From contig NZ_BLAW01000001.1 in NCBI RefSeq assembly GCF_009617895.1, forward strand, positions 1,727,001 through 1,791,000: 64,000 nucleotides of DNA, given 5' to 3'. The notes below the pieces were generated by a model. The model saw only the letters and a list, made by a program, of their open reading frames with translations. It made no database searches and was not told where the DNA came from. The stretch is from Prolixibacter sp. SD074. GTDB taxonomy: Bacteria > Bacteroidota > Bacteroidia > Bacteroidales > Prolixibacteraceae. This document shows positions 1-9,388 of the stretch, piece after piece; positions within the stretch are counted from its first letter, which is position 1; each line of letters opens with the position of its first letter. The position numbers and the translations under genes were made by a program.

Positions 1-138
1 TTCAACATTTTCGATTTTGAACTGAATACGGAAGATATGGAAGCCATTGCAACGCTTGACAGGAAAGTCAGTAGCTTTTTCGATCACCGTGACCCGGAAA
101 TTGTAAAATGGATGGGAAGTCGCAAGCTCGATTTATAA
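1..138 (+). CDS. Aldo/keto reductase, C-terminal end (partial)
   Basis: The window opens inside this gene; 45 residues remain before TAA at 136-138. The tail contains an acidic ELNTEDMEAI stretch followed by FFDHRDPEIVKWMG, which is the usual C-terminus of AKR-superfamily reductases of the 2,5-diketogluconate reductase type. No catalytic residue is in the visible part, so only family membership can be given. A second, complete aldo/keto reductase lies at 3856-4875 and belongs to a different subgroup. Confidence 0.75.
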   Translation, partial: FNIFDFELNTEDMEAIATLDRKVSSFFDHRDPEIVKWMGSRKLDL

Positions 139-157
139 TTTTTGGAGGAAACGAAAC

Positions 158-390
158 ATGAAAAGAAGAATAAGATACCTTTTTTTAGTAGCGATGCTTG
201 TGCCAACCAGCACAATCTCTTCCGCTCAAACCAAGCCAAATAATCCTTTTGGCCTGGTTTACAGGAATGCCATTACAGAAAATGTAGCTGGCAAGGTGAA
301 TATTCATCCGGTAACCTCCAAACTGCATGGCCTGTATATGTGAACCAGGCTATGAACAAACTCAACGAATTCTTTGGCAAATTCTTGTAA
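158..390 (+). pseudogene. Alpha/beta hydrolase remnant with large internal deletion
   Basis: Seen: an ATG at 158 starts a signal peptide (MKRRIRYLFLVAMLVPTSTI, then SSAQ), followed by NPFGLVYRNAITENVAGKVN and IHPVTSKLHGL, the mature N-terminus of a secreted alpha/beta hydrolase. The frame stops at 341-343. In another frame from about 340 the residues VNQAMNKLNEFFGKFL and a stop at 388-390 look like the C-terminal helix of the same family. The roughly 250 residues expected between the ends, including the nucleophile and the catalytic Asp/His, are absent. I infer a deletion that joined both ends out of frame. The hydrolase assignment rests on recalled similarity of the two ends only. Confidence 0.55.
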
Positions 391-428
391 AAAATATTCC
401 AATGACAAACTACATAAAAAACAACACC

Positions 429-929
429 ATGAAAAAATCAATTCTCGGACTGTTTCTCATCATCATATGTGCGCAATGGTCCTTTGCACAACATGGACTA
501 AATCCAACCAACAGGGCATTTACAGCTGAAGAACAAGAGGTTATTAAACTCTCCAAAGAAAAATGGCAGTGGATGGCAGATAAGAATGTGGACAAATTAG
601 ATTCGCTCTTTGAACCAAAAGCAATGTTCGTGCACATGGGAGGTTCCTGGGGCAAAGAACAGGAACTCAATGTGATTAAAAACGGTTTTATTTGGTACAA
701 GAAAGCAGATATCCATGATCTAACGGTTAATATTTTTGGCAATACAGCTATTCTGTTAAACAGGATTACGTTGTTAGCTGAGGTGGGCAGCCGTGAAGTC
801 AGCAATCCTTTTATGGTCACCGAAGTTTACATTAAACAGAACGGCAGTTGGAAGATGGGCTCCTTATCCTTCTCACATCTGCTTACACCTCCCGCCCCTG
901 GCACAGCCCCAAACGAGGAGTCACACTAG
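429..929 (+). CDS. Secreted SnoaL-like / DUF4440 (NTF2-fold) protein
   Basis: A 166-residue protein with an N-terminal signal peptide (MKKSILGLFLIIICAQWSFA, cut near AQ). The start at 429 is chosen because it begins the signal peptide; in-frame starts at 402 and 327 would put non-signal residues in front and overlap the hydrolase remnant. The mature part has the pattern of the NTF2-like fold: an amphipathic helix (EEQEVIKLSKEKWQWMADK), a LDSLFEPKAMFVHMGG strand-turn, and a C-terminal EVYIKQNGSWKMGSLSFSHL sheet. DUF4440/SnoaL members bind small hydrophobic ligands or serve as non-catalytic periplasmic domains. No catalytic claim is possible here. Confidence 0.75.
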   Translation: MKKSILGLFLIIICAQWSFAQHGLNPTNRAFTAEEQEVIKLSKEKWQWMADKNVDKLDSLFEPKAMFVHMGGSWGKEQELNVIKNGFIWYKKADIHDLTVNIFGNTAILLNRITLLAEVGSREVSNPFMVTEVYIKQNGSWKMGSLSFSHLLTPPAPGTAPNEESH

Positions 930-961
930 TTTGCTGAATTAGCTGTCAGTAACAACTAAAA

Positions 962-1057
962 ATGAAAAGTAAACCCAGAAGCCTTATTCTGATAGCCATG
1001 GTTACGACAACAAGTTCTCTTTCGTTTACACGATTGATGGCCCCTGGCGATCGGTAA
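962..1057 (+). pseudogene. Probable remnant: orphan signal peptide
   Basis: An ATG at 962 encodes 31 residues with a basic start and hydrophobic core (MKSKPRSLILIAMVTTTSSL), then stops. Nothing downstream to 1100 continues the frame usefully. Since neighbours on both sides are deleted genes, I read this as the 5' end of another truncated exported protein. It could instead be a chance small ORF. Confidence 0.3.
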
Positions 1058-1106
1058 GGTCCTTCATTGAAATACGCTGTAAAATGGAAAATTCAAAACC
1101 TGACAC

Positions 1107-2315
1107 ATGAAAAAGCTATTATCCGGATTGATATTATGCATTGTCGCATTTTCCGTAAATGCTCAACACACAGTAGAAAATACTGAGCGAAACACGCCAC
1201 CAACTATTCGTACGGCATCCGGAATGGTGCAAGGTGTAACAGAAGGAGATGCTTCCATCTTTAAGGGGATTCCCTTTGCTGCACCGCCGGTTGGCGGATA
1301 TCGCTGGCGCCCGCCACAACCCGTAACCCATGGGAGGGGATTCGTGAGGCAAAAGAGTTTGGCCCTAATTGTGCGCAAGGCGGATGGGGAGCCGCTCCCG
1401 GAACAATTCAGGAAGGTTCATCAGAAGATTGCCTCTACCTTAATTTGTGGAAACCTGCCGATGCTTTGTACCCCGTTTCAGCCGAAACGATCGGAGTAAA
1501 TTTTGCCCACAAACATGGCATTGAAGGAACGGATGCAACCGCATTGGCCAGGTTGCGCGCCCTGGGTGTAGAGGAGATTGTTGACGGTGGCCAGGAAACG
1601 GATGGCCAGGGAGGTCCACGAATCTATTCAGGCCCGATTCTCGATGGTAAACTGGTGGTTGAAACGGCTGAGAGTGCATACAAAGCAGGCAGGCAGGCAA
1701 AAGTTCCGCTCATCATCGGGAATTGCAGTGCAGAGATAGGCGGAGGCTTTGTGAATGCCAGCAAGTCAAAGGACGAACTGTTTTCACTTTTCGGCACACT
1801 GGAGGGGGAAGCAAAAGCGGCCTATGATCCTGATGGAAATAAAGAATTCGCAGAGGTACAAACAAAGTTTAATACCGACTGGGTATGGGCTGAACCCGCC
1901 CGGTTTGTAGCAAGGGTTTTTGTGGCTAATGGAGAACCTGCCTATATGTACCTGTTCGGATACGTCCCTGCTCCAATGAAGGAAAGAATGCGCTATGGTG
2001 CCGGGCACGGATCGGAAGTTGCCTACGTATTTGACAACCTGAATGCCCGCTGGGGAGCACCCGAGACAACGCCTGAAGATCAAAAGATAGCACAAATGTT
2101 GAACACCTACTGGGCAAACTTCGCCAAAACCGGCAATCCCAATGGCCCGGGACTGCCCAAATGGCCTGTTTATAACACGAAAAATGAAGAGATTCTCGAT
2201 ATCCAGCCCGATGGCAATATAGTTGGAAAGCCCGGCCCCCGGGAAAGCAAGACTGGATGTGATTAAAAAGGCTTTCAGGTTTAGGGATCGTATTCAATTA
2301 CGGGGAGGAATTTAA
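1107..2315 (+). pseudogene. Type B carboxylesterase, broken by two frameshifts and an internal deletion
   Basis: The first frame (from 1107) has a signal peptide ([20 protein letters not shown]) and the family N-terminus [26 protein letters not shown]. At about 1327-1330 a base appears lost (ACCCATGG where ACCCCATGG would keep frame); the second frame carries [13 protein letters not shown] and [14 protein letters not shown]. Immediately after this the sequence jumps to [20 protein letters not shown], so the segment expected to hold the oxyanion HGG and the GESAGG nucleophile elbow is missing. A further frameshift near 2240 separates the frame ending at 2266 from the true C-terminus (LDVIKKAFRFRDRIQLRGGI, stop 2313-2315). 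The product cannot be an active serine esterase. Confidence 0.85.
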
Positions 2316-2387
2316 TCGTTAAAATAAAACCGGTAGCACCACACCAAAGATTTGTGAGCAGGCAACTGATAATTAAAAAATAACCAG

Positions 2388-3128
2388 ATGAAAAAGTTGA
2401 GAGTGAGAATCTTCATTGGATTGACTATTATTTTCTGCCCAATCGTAGCCCTTCAAGCGCAAAACATGACTGAACCGGAAAATTCATTAACAGTAAAGCA
2501 ACAAACTATTGTCCCCATTGCAGCCTATACGGCGATAGGAGACCTTCAGCATCTGAAACCGGCACTGAACGAGGGCTTGGATGCCGGGTTAACCATCAAT
2601 GAAATAAAAGAGGCTTTGGTACATCTGTATGCCTATTGCGGATTTCCACGCAGCATCCGCGGATTGCAGACGTTCATGGAAGTACTCGATGAAAGAAAAG
2701 CGAAGGGAATCAGCGACGAAATGGGGCCCGAAGCATCACCGGTAAATGACGGACGCAGCAAATATGAACGCGGAAAAGCGAATCTGGAAAAACTGATAGG
2801 GATGCCATTAACCGGACCGCAAAGAGGTTATGCCGCTTTTGCTCCGGTCTTAGAAATATTCCTGAAGGAACATCTGTTCGCTGATATTTTTGATCGGGAC
2901 ATTTTAACGTTTGCAGAAAGGGAACTGGTGACCATTTCAGTACTCAGCTCTATAAGCGGTGTCGAACCGATGCTGCGTTCCCATTTATCAATTTGTCTGA
3001 ATGTGGGCTTCACTCCCGGACAGCTAACTGAATTTACCGGAATCATAAAATCAACTGTTGGTAAAAAGAAAGCCAAAGCTGCTCAGGCGGTTCTGAATGA
3101 GGTGCTCAAAAACCGGCAATCGCAATAA
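2388..3128 (+). CDS. Exported carboxymuconolactone decarboxylase-family protein, double domain
   Basis: A 246-residue protein with signal peptide MKKLRVRIFIGLTIIFCPIV. Two CMD/AhpD-like helical repeats are visible. The first, at about 40-100, contains ALNEGLDAGLTINEIKEALV and HLYAYCGFPRSIRGL. The second, at about 140-235, contains FAERELVTISVLSSISGVEP, MLRSHLSICLNVG and TPGQLTEFTGII. CMD proteins are decarboxylases or alkylhydroperoxidase-like reductases. The AhpD CxxC pair is absent; only a single Cys lies near the usual position in repeat 1, so a thiol peroxidase role is not supported. The next genes (cupin, aldo/keto reductase) follow on the same strand, a grouping frequent in small oxidoreductase clusters. 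Confidence 0.8.
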   Translation: MKKLRVRIFIGLTIIFCPIVALQAQNMTEPENSLTVKQQTIVPIAAYTAIGDLQHLKPALNEGLDAGLTINEIKEALVHLYAYCGFPRSIRGLQTFMEVLDERKAKGISDEMGPEASPVNDGRSKYERGKANLEKLIGMPLTGPQRGYAAFAPVLEIFLKEHLFADIFDRDILTFAERELVTISVLSSISGVEPMLRSHLSICLNVGFTPGQLTEFTGIIKSTVGKKKAKAAQAVLNEVLKNRQSQ

Positions 3129-3155
3129 CGATAAACAAATGAAAAAGACCGAACG

Positions 3156-3647
3156 ATGAAATACCATCTTACATACAGCTTACTCTTTCTGATACTTCTG
3201 GTTGCCGCTTGCAACACGAAGAAAAAAACAGACGAATCAATCCGCCAAGCGGAAACACTTTTTCCAAAAGGAGAAGAACTTAACAGCAAGAACTTCACCG
3301 GAACGGTGTGGCTGTACATGATGGGGGCCAGGGATAGTACTTTGCATGCCCGGTTTGGCAATGTAACTTTTGCACCAAAAGCAAGTACAAACTGGCATTC
3401 ACATCCGGGCGGGCAAATCCTCTTCATTACAGAAGGCAAAGGATATTACCAGGCAAAAGGCCAGCCTGCCCGATTATTACACAAAGGCGATGTTGTGGAA
3501 ATCCCACGAAACGTGGTACACTGGCATGGAGCAGCACCCGACAGTGAATTTGCACACATTGCCATCAGCCTGAATGCCGATGAGGGAGGTGCGGTTTGGC
3601 TGGGACCTGTTACCGATGAAGAATATGATAGCAGTATAATGCAATAA
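3156..3647 (+). CDS. Cupin-domain lipoprotein
   Basis: A 163-residue protein starting 27 bases after the CMD gene. The N-terminus has a lipoprotein signal with lipobox LVAAC (Cys19), predicting an envelope-anchored protein. The cupin core holds motif 1 NWHSHPGGQILFITEGKGYY, whose two His and later residues would bind a metal, and motif 2 around RNVVHWHGAAPDSEFAHIAI. This arrangement resembles small monocupins of the (R)-mandelonitrile lyase / quercetinase-like group, often found beside CMD and aldo/keto reductase genes. The substrate is unknown. Confidence 0.8.
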   Translation: MKYHLTYSLLFLILLVAACNTKKKTDESIRQAETLFPKGEELNSKNFTGTVWLYMMGARDSTLHARFGNVTFAPKASTNWHSHPGGQILFITEGKGYYQAKGQPARLLHKGDVVEIPRNVVHWHGAAPDSEFAHIAISLNADEGGAVWLGPVTDEEYDSSIMQ

Positions 3648-3842
3648 GGCAATACCCTGCATAAGCAGCAAACTAGGTCAATATTATTCAGATGTGGTCA
3701 ATTTGTCAACCTAAAACCTGTAACTCTTTAACAACAGAAACAAGTACACAAACGAGCGTGCTACTTCGCGGAAGTGTAAAATGCATTGTACGATTCCGTT
3801 AGTTATTCCGCTCAGATGTGGCGACCTTTATCACAATAATTA

Positions 3843-4875
<1,033 letters not shown>

Positions 4876-4900
4876 TGCCACTGGTTAATTCCGCAAAGTA

Positions 4901-5407
4901 TCATAATCCAGTAATATTGGCTATAATGGGCCTGTCAAAAAGTTTCTCCCAAAAGTATCTTCGGTTTAGTTTGTAAACGAACGCATTCAAATACAATTGG
5001 AGGTATTTGCCTTTGACCTTGTGGTAATTGCCCAACAGGTCCCGCGTTGCATTGCCGATGGTGATATATACCCAGCGCAGCATTTCTTTGGTGAGCCGGT
5101 CACTGGATTTCTCAGAAATATGCAGCTCAACATCGTCGGAAATGTCTACATAGGAAGTACTGTCGTCGGTAAGGACAATGCTCTTTTCCTCAAAGGGTTC
5201 CTTTACCGTTGCGTTTATCGCCCCGGCATGGTGCGAACCCAACACTTTTGCCTTAAAATACCTGCACTGGCTGGTTTTATTCCCTGTCTTTATGTCTTGA
5301 AGCTGGGCCGATTCCGCCATGATCGCCACATTCGACTTCCCGGCCGCACCACGGCCACGTTTCCCTTTGACCTTTTCCACTTCAGAAGACTCAATGGTGA
5401 AATAGCC
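4901..5407 (-). pseudogene. IS1595-family (ISXO2-like) transposase, C-terminal fragment
   Basis: The minus-strand frame reads GYFTIESSEVEKVKGKRGRG at its 5' end and SNVAIMAES, TDDSTSYVD, WVYITIGNATRDLLGNYHKV, YKLNRRYF, all typical of the ISXO2-like DDE domain (Pfam DDE_Tnp_IS1595). The frame is open only back to about 5408; the zinc-ribbon N-terminus and the first catalytic Asp are missing, and the sequence there switches to a deaminase-like gene remnant. It is clearly diverged from the complete IS1595 transposase at 8457-9392, so it is not a copy of it. Confidence 0.8.
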
Positions 5408-5554
5408 CGTCCATCGCCATCTTGGGGATTACTGTAAAAGCTGATGTATCGGGCTTCAGGAATATTCAAGGGCCGAATCAGATTTTCCATCAGATATGAT
5501 TCGCAGGTTCCCTGTTGCTCCATCGGTATCCCTCCCCATTCGTCGAGTTTAATG
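5408..5554 (-). pseudogene. Glucosamine/galactosamine-6-phosphate isomerase-like remnant, central part
   Basis: Reading the minus strand and skipping the ISL3-family element gives ELFDELRIIKLDEWGGIPME, then QQGTCESYLMENLIRPLNIP and EARYISFYSNPQDG. This matches the NagB / 6-phosphogluconolactonase superfamily, in which the LDEWGG Asp and the GTCESY stretch are near the active site. The 3' half of the gene is lost where the IS1595 fragment starts at about 5407. The upstream part continues at 6972-7086. A sugar-amine catabolic function has been lost at this locus. Confidence 0.65.
5547..5554. repeat. 8-bp target-site duplication, left copy (GTTTAATG)
   Basis: GTTTAATG directly precedes the left inverted repeat of the ISL3-family element and recurs exactly at 6964-6971 after the right inverted repeat. 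Eight bases is the usual duplication length for ISL3-family insertions. Confidence 0.85.
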
Positions 5555-5587
5555 GGATCAATTCATAATTGGGGTGGATTTTTTAGA

Positions 5588-6571
5588 TTACGCATAAATC
5601 TTAGCCACTCTGAAAAGGAAAAATTCAATATCGACAACTCCTCTTTGAGTTGCACGGAAAGCTTTAAGTTTGGCATTAAATGATTCAGCAGAAGCATTAG
5701 TGCTTCGGTTGTCAAAGAAGTTTAATATTTCAGGATAATGCGCATAGAATGTAGCAGATATGGTATTGAAAGATTTAAAACCGGATTCAGTAACATCGTT
5801 GAACCACCTGGCCATTTTAGTATAAGCTACTTTCTTGTCCGTGTTTTTCAAAAATATCATTCTTAATGAATGTGTCAGGGAATATGCTTCTTTAATGTCG
5901 GGATAAAGCTCAAACAATACAGCAGCTCTTTTCTTTTGCTTGTCAGTCCATTTATCCCCTGATTTAAACAATAAATACCGGCTACGGGCCAGAAGTTGTT
6001 TTTTAGTGTCTCCATTGCTTAAAACTTCAGGGATATATTTTACGCCATCAGCTTTTGCATTTTCAATTGCATTGGTTTCTTCATTAATGGCATCCCAACG
6101 GTGTTTGATACGTATCTCCTGCAATGCATCATAGGCCAGTTTCTGGACATGAAAGCGGTCAATAACCCGGCTGGCTTTTGGAAAACAACTTTTTACTATT
6201 TTTCGCATGGAACTGGCCATATCCAGTGTTACCTCTTCAACTGCATTTCTTTCTTCTTCTGATATCTTATCTAAAACTTCAATAACTTTCCCTGCCTCTG
6301 TCCCTTCTATCATGGCCACTAAAGAGCCCTTTTTCCCTTTCCCTGCCTTATTGGTCACCACGGTGTAAAGTTCTCCATTGGTAAGTGCTGTTTCATCGAT
6401 ACTCAATCGTGTCCCTATATTCCCTGGAAAAAGGATCCAATCCTTTGAATGGGACTTCTGTTCCCATTCATGAAAATCGCTCAAATGATCCTTGTATTGT
6501 TGCCCAAAATAATCTCCGTTGATATAATAATGTTTCTCTAAGCTATTCGAACTTATCGGGTATTTGTCCAA
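5588..6571 (-). CDS. ISL3-family DDE transposase (ISAon1-type, second frame)
   Basis: A 327-residue transposase with the DDE_Tnp_ISL3 signature. Visible are IDETALTNGELYTVV (first Asp), VTLDMASSMRKIVKSCFPKA (second Asp region), VIDRFHVQKLAYDAL and the C-terminal NASAESFNAKLKAFRATQRG (Glu). It starts at a TTG (6571) that overlaps the end of the first frame by 29 bases and lies in the +1 frame relative to it. Translation may use coupling or a +1 event; a -1 slip does not lead into this frame. Intact over its whole length. Confidence 0.9.
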   Translation of the reverse strand: MDKYPISSNSLEKHYYINGDYFGQQYKDHLSDFHEWEQKSHSKDWILFPGNIGTRLSIDETALTNGELYTVVTNKAGKGKKGSLVAMIEGTEAGKVIEVLDKISEEERNAVEEVTLDMASSMRKIVKSCFPKASRVIDRFHVQKLAYDALQEIRIKHRWDAINEETNAIENAKADGVKYIPEVLSNGDTKKQLLARSRYLLFKSGDKWTDKQKKRAAVLFELYPDIKEAYSLTHSLRMIFLKNTDKKVAYTKMARWFNDVTESGFKSFNTISATFYAHYPEILNFFDNRSTNASAESFNAKLKAFRATQRGVVDIEFFLFRVAKIYA

Positions 6572-6914
6572 GTAACCCTTTTAAAAAAGCAGCAAACTCT
6601 TTGGTGTAGCTGGTGCCTTTGGCTATTAAATCCCATCGGGAACTATAGATCTTTCCTGTGTGCTTGTCCTTCCATTTTCGTCGCCTGACGACAAAATAGA
6701 CTGTCTTGTCCCTTAACGGAAAATCTTGGATACGGACAGGCTCGTCGAATCCATTTGAAACCAGCTCTTTATCAGCGTGCTCCAAGGGCTTAATTGACTT
6801 TTCATTTAAATGTAGCTCTAATTGTCCACCTTCTACTTCCTTGAAATCAATCAAATCAAAGTATTCAAATATTTCCTGGGGCAATAAGTAACGTAGTAAG
6901 CTTTCTATTTCCAT
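6543..6914 (-). CDS. ISAon1-type transposase N-terminal region protein (first frame)
   Basis: A 123-residue frame upstream of the DDE frame. I take ATG at 6914 (MEIESLLRYLLPQEIF) because the longer GTG option at 6944 falls inside the terminal inverted repeat. It contains YFDLIDFKEVEGGQLELHLN and RRRKWKDKHTGKIYSSRWDL, the DNA-binding-like region that precedes ISL3 transposases in Bacteroidota. It ends in DKFE at 6543 within the first codons of the second frame. Confidence 0.85.
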   Translation of the reverse strand: MEIESLLRYLLPQEIFEYFDLIDFKEVEGGQLELHLNEKSIKPLEHADKELVSNGFDEPVRIQDFPLRDKTVYFVVRRRKWKDKHTGKIYSSRWDLIAKGTSYTKEFAAFLKGLLGQIPDKFE

Positions 6915-6963
6915 GACATAAAAGTAGAATTTTTTGTTGCCCACCCTAATATTGAAGTGAGCC

Positions 6964-6971
6964 GTTTAATG
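6964..6971. repeat. 8-bp target-site duplication, right copy (GTTTAATG)
   Basis: Exact match of 5547-5554, immediately outside the right inverted repeat of the ISL3-family element. Confidence 0.85.
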
Positions 6972-7086
6972 ATACGCAACTCGTCGAATAATTCAACTTG
7001 TTCTCGAAATTCGTGAACAAGCTGCCTGTAGTTGCTGTGGGGATTGCACCTATAGCAGCACAAAGTAAAAGGTTTTTATGGATACC
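6972..7086 (-). pseudogene. Glucosamine/galactosamine-6-phosphate isomerase-like remnant, N-proximal part
   Basis: The minus strand gives HKNLLLCAAIGAIPTATTGS followed, after a frame change near 7000, by EFREQVELFDELRIIK, which joins to the piece at 5408-5554 once the ISL3 element is removed. LLLCAA and the PT/TG turn correspond to the phosphate-binding loop of NagB-like isomerases. The extreme N-terminus is gone: beyond the ISAs1 element the sequence runs straight into an IS1595 end. At least one frameshift is independent of the IS insertions. Confidence 0.6.
7077..7086. repeat. 10-bp target-site duplication, left copy (TATGGATACC)
   Basis: TATGGATACC stands immediately outside the left end of the ISAs1 element and is repeated exactly at 8402-8411 outside its right end. 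Confidence 0.8.
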
Positions 7087-8401
7087 CAGGGCCAACGCAT
7101 TTAATTTGTGATTAATTTCAGCAGGAACTTGTTGTCCCAGCCGGCCCTGAGCCTTTTGGACTTGAGGCTTCCCTTGGAACTGTCCTTTTTCAATATATTA
7201 AGGGCAATTTTGTTGACAAGGGCAAAGTTTTGGGCTGCCATCCCGTTCCTCTTTCTTTGGCCGTCCTCCCCAAAAGTCATGTCCAGTGTCCAGTGCAGTG
7301 AGTTTTCCACGCCCCAGTGCATCCTGATATATTGGTTGAACCGGTCAGCCGAGGTGTCCAAACTACTGATGTAGTAACGGGCCTCATGTTCCGTTTTGTC
7401 ACGGACAACCCGTTCGGTGGTGATTCTTACAATACTTGACAGCCCTTCCCATTTTTCCTTCCCGTGCAAAAACCCCAGGTCGTTGATCACTTCGCACTTG
7501 CGTGTTTCTATCCGTCCGTGCCCTTTTTCGGTCACTTCGTGGGTTGAGGCAGGTTGCTGCACCCGGAAAATGCTTTCGGTTTCCTCCCTTAATTCTTTTT
7601 GGTTCCCTTTTAAGGCCAGCACGTAGTCACCTTCTCCCTTCACAATGGCTTCAGCTATTTTGGTTTGGGTGCCCATGGCGTCAATGGTTACAATGCAGCC
7701 TTCGATATCCAGAATCTCCAGCAATAAGGGGATGGTGGTGATTTCGTTGGATTTTCCCTCCGACCTGCATTGCCCAAGCACCAGTCCGTTGTGGCCGGCC
7801 CAGGCATTGACCAGGTGGATCGGGGACCGGTCATGAAAAGTGTCTTTTGATCCCCTTGCCGTTTTCCCGTCAATGGCAATCAACTCCAGGTCAATATCTT
7901 TATCCTTCAGCGAAGCGGCCCATTGGGCAAACAGCTTTTCGAATTTTCCGGGATTGAGCATCGAAAAGACCCGGTTGATCGTATCGTGCGAGGGGATGCC
8001 GTTGGGCAGTTTCAGGAAGCTTTTTAGGAAACCAATCTTGGTTTTCCCGAACAGCTCGATCGAGTTCCACGACTCCGCCCCACATAGGACTGCAATGATG
8101 GCCAGGATAACAATATCCAACAACAGGTGCTTCTTGTTCCGTTTGATCCTTGGATCGTTCAATCCTGAAAAGTGTTTGTGCAATGAGGTTTCCATAGTGC
8201 CTTGTTTTCAACCAAAACTGGGAAACTCCCGGCTGAATGCTGTACCACGGCCAGTACAAGTTATTGACATTCAAAGATGAACATATCAACAATCATTCAA
8301 AAAGATTCAAGTTTCAGGATTTAAGCCCGGGCCCATGTTGATAACCCGTGAACAAACCCATTCAAAACCTGGCTTTTTCAAAAAGTCATGCGTTGGCCCT
8401 G
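7087..8401 (-). mobile_element. Complete ISAs1-family insertion sequence
   Basis: A 1315-bp element bounded by perfect 14-bp terminal inverted repeats CAGGGCCAACGCAT (7087) and ATGCGTTGGCCCTG (ending 8401). Exact 10-bp duplications lie outside both ends. It contains one intact minus-strand transposase gene. The sharp ends, exact duplication and intact frame suggest a recent insertion. Confidence 0.9.
7101..8195 (-). CDS. ISAs1-family transposase
   Basis: A 364-residue protein of the H-repeat / DDE_Tnp_1-associated group. N-terminal METSLHKHFSGLNDPRIKRN and ILAIIAVLCGAESWNSIELF are the usual start; LIAIDGKTARGSKD holds the first catalytic Asp, CIVTIDAMGTQTKIAEAIV the second, and the C-terminal HWGVENSLHWTLDMTFGEDG the Glu. 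The length is standard and I see no internal stop. The stop codon lies only 14 bp from the left terminal repeat. Confidence 0.93.
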   Translation of the reverse strand: METSLHKHFSGLNDPRIKRNKKHLLLDIVILAIIAVLCGAESWNSIELFGKTKIGFLKSFLKLPNGIPSHDTINRVFSMLNPGKFEKLFAQWAASLKDKDIDLELIAIDGKTARGSKDTFHDRSPIHLVNAWAGHNGLVLGQCRSEGKSNEITTIPLLLEILDIEGCIVTIDAMGTQTKIAEAIVKGEGDYVLALKGNQKELREETESIFRVQQPASTHEVTEKGHGRIETRKCEVINDLGFLHGKEKWEGLSSIVRITTERVVRDKTEHEARYYISSLDTSADRFNQYIRMHWGVENSLHWTLDMTFGEDGQRKRNGMAAQNFALVNKIALNILKKDSSKGSLKSKRLRAGWDNKFLLKLITN

Positions 8402-8411
8402 TATGGATACC
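8402..8411. repeat. 10-bp target-site duplication, right copy (TATGGATACC)
   Basis: Exact match of 7077-7086. Its last bases overlap the probable left end of the next IS1595-family element, so the ISAs1 element inserted at the junction between the isomerase-like remnant and that element. Confidence 0.8.
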
Positions 8412-9388
8412 CGCATATTTACCTAATTTGATTATCTTTGAGAAAGATTAATTGCCATGTCGTTAATCAATTTCATCGAACAGTTCCCGGGCGAAGCAAG
8501 CTGCAAGCAAAAGTTCAAGGAATACCGCGATCAAGTAGGTGTTGTTTGTCCCAGGTGCAAGGGCAAAGACCACTACTGGAAGAGGGACAAAGAACAGTAC
8601 GAGTGCAAGAATTGCAAAACAAGGATCACGCTAAAAAGTGGGACGGTCATGCATAAATCGAAACTCCCATTCCGTTACTGGTTCATAGCGATGCACCTTC
8701 TAACCTCTACAAAAAAGAGTTTTTCGGCAAAAGAGATACAACGGCAACTTGGGCATAAGCGCTATCACCCAATTTGGCACATGGTGCACAAGCTCCGCAG
8801 CTCAATGGGAAAACGGGATGGGGAGTATGTCCTGGCAGGCAGGATCGAATTGGATGAGGGGTATTTTTCCACGGAAGTGCCTGAAGAGGAAAAAAACCGA
8901 CTGCTAAAACGTGGCAGGGGCAGCCAGAAAAAATCGAAAGTGCTCGTAATGGCAGAAAGCACAATGGTGGAATCGCCAAAGAAAGGCCAGAAACCACGCC
9001 GGATAGGTTATTTGAAAATGAGGGCCATCGAAGATCTCAAAAGCGAAACAATCGATGAAATTGTCAAAGGCATGGCTTCCGGTGCAGAAGAAGTTGACAC
9101 CGACGGCTCAACATCTTATGTGAATTTGAAACGGTATATCCCCAGGCACAATTCCCAAGTCATACCAAAAGAAAAAGTGGGTGAAGTATTGCCATGGGTA
9201 CATATAGCGATAAGCAACGCCAAGAGGCAATTGATAAACACATTCCATGACATCAAGCCCGAATTCCTGCAAAACTACCTCGATGAGTTCTGCTATAAAT
9301 TTAACCGGCGATATTACGGGGAAGCCCTGTTTAACAGATTGCTTGTAGCATGCGTGAGTTATAAAAATGAGTTTAGGTGCAAATACGG
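8411..9388 (+). mobile_element. IS1595-family insertion sequence (ISXO2-like)
   Basis: About 980 bp. The left end CCGCATATTTACCTAATTTG (8411-8430) and the reverse complement of the right end, CCGTATTTGCACCTAAACTC (ending 9388), form an imperfect, gapped inverted repeat. I find no matching 8-bp duplication outside (ATGGATAC versus ATAATCAT), which fits an element that made an adjacent deletion. The exact ends are less certain than those of the two other elements. Confidence 0.65.

Larger units (their letters stand above)
5555..6963 (-). mobile_element. Complete ISL3-family (ISAon1-type) insertion sequence
   Basis: A 1409-bp element. The ends are imperfect inverted repeats: GGATCAATTCATAATTGGGG at 5555 and, on the other strand, GGCTCACTTCAATATTAGGG ending at 6963. 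It is flanked by the exact duplication GTTTAATG (5547-5554 and 6964-6971). It carries two overlapping minus-strand reading frames, an N-terminal region protein and a DDE transposase, which is the arrangement of ISAon1-type elements. It interrupts the isomerase-like remnant, and removing element plus one duplication restores a continuous frame (KLDEWGG is preceded by FDELRII). Confidence 0.9.

Noticed and set aside
6543-6600. Programmed -1 frameshift in the ISL3-family element
   Set aside because: A TTTAAAA-like stretch is present, but the second frame is +1 relative to the first, and a -1 slip would not enter it.
7840-8280. Plus-strand frames over the ISAs1 transposase
   Set aside because: Shadow frames of the clearly coding minus strand.
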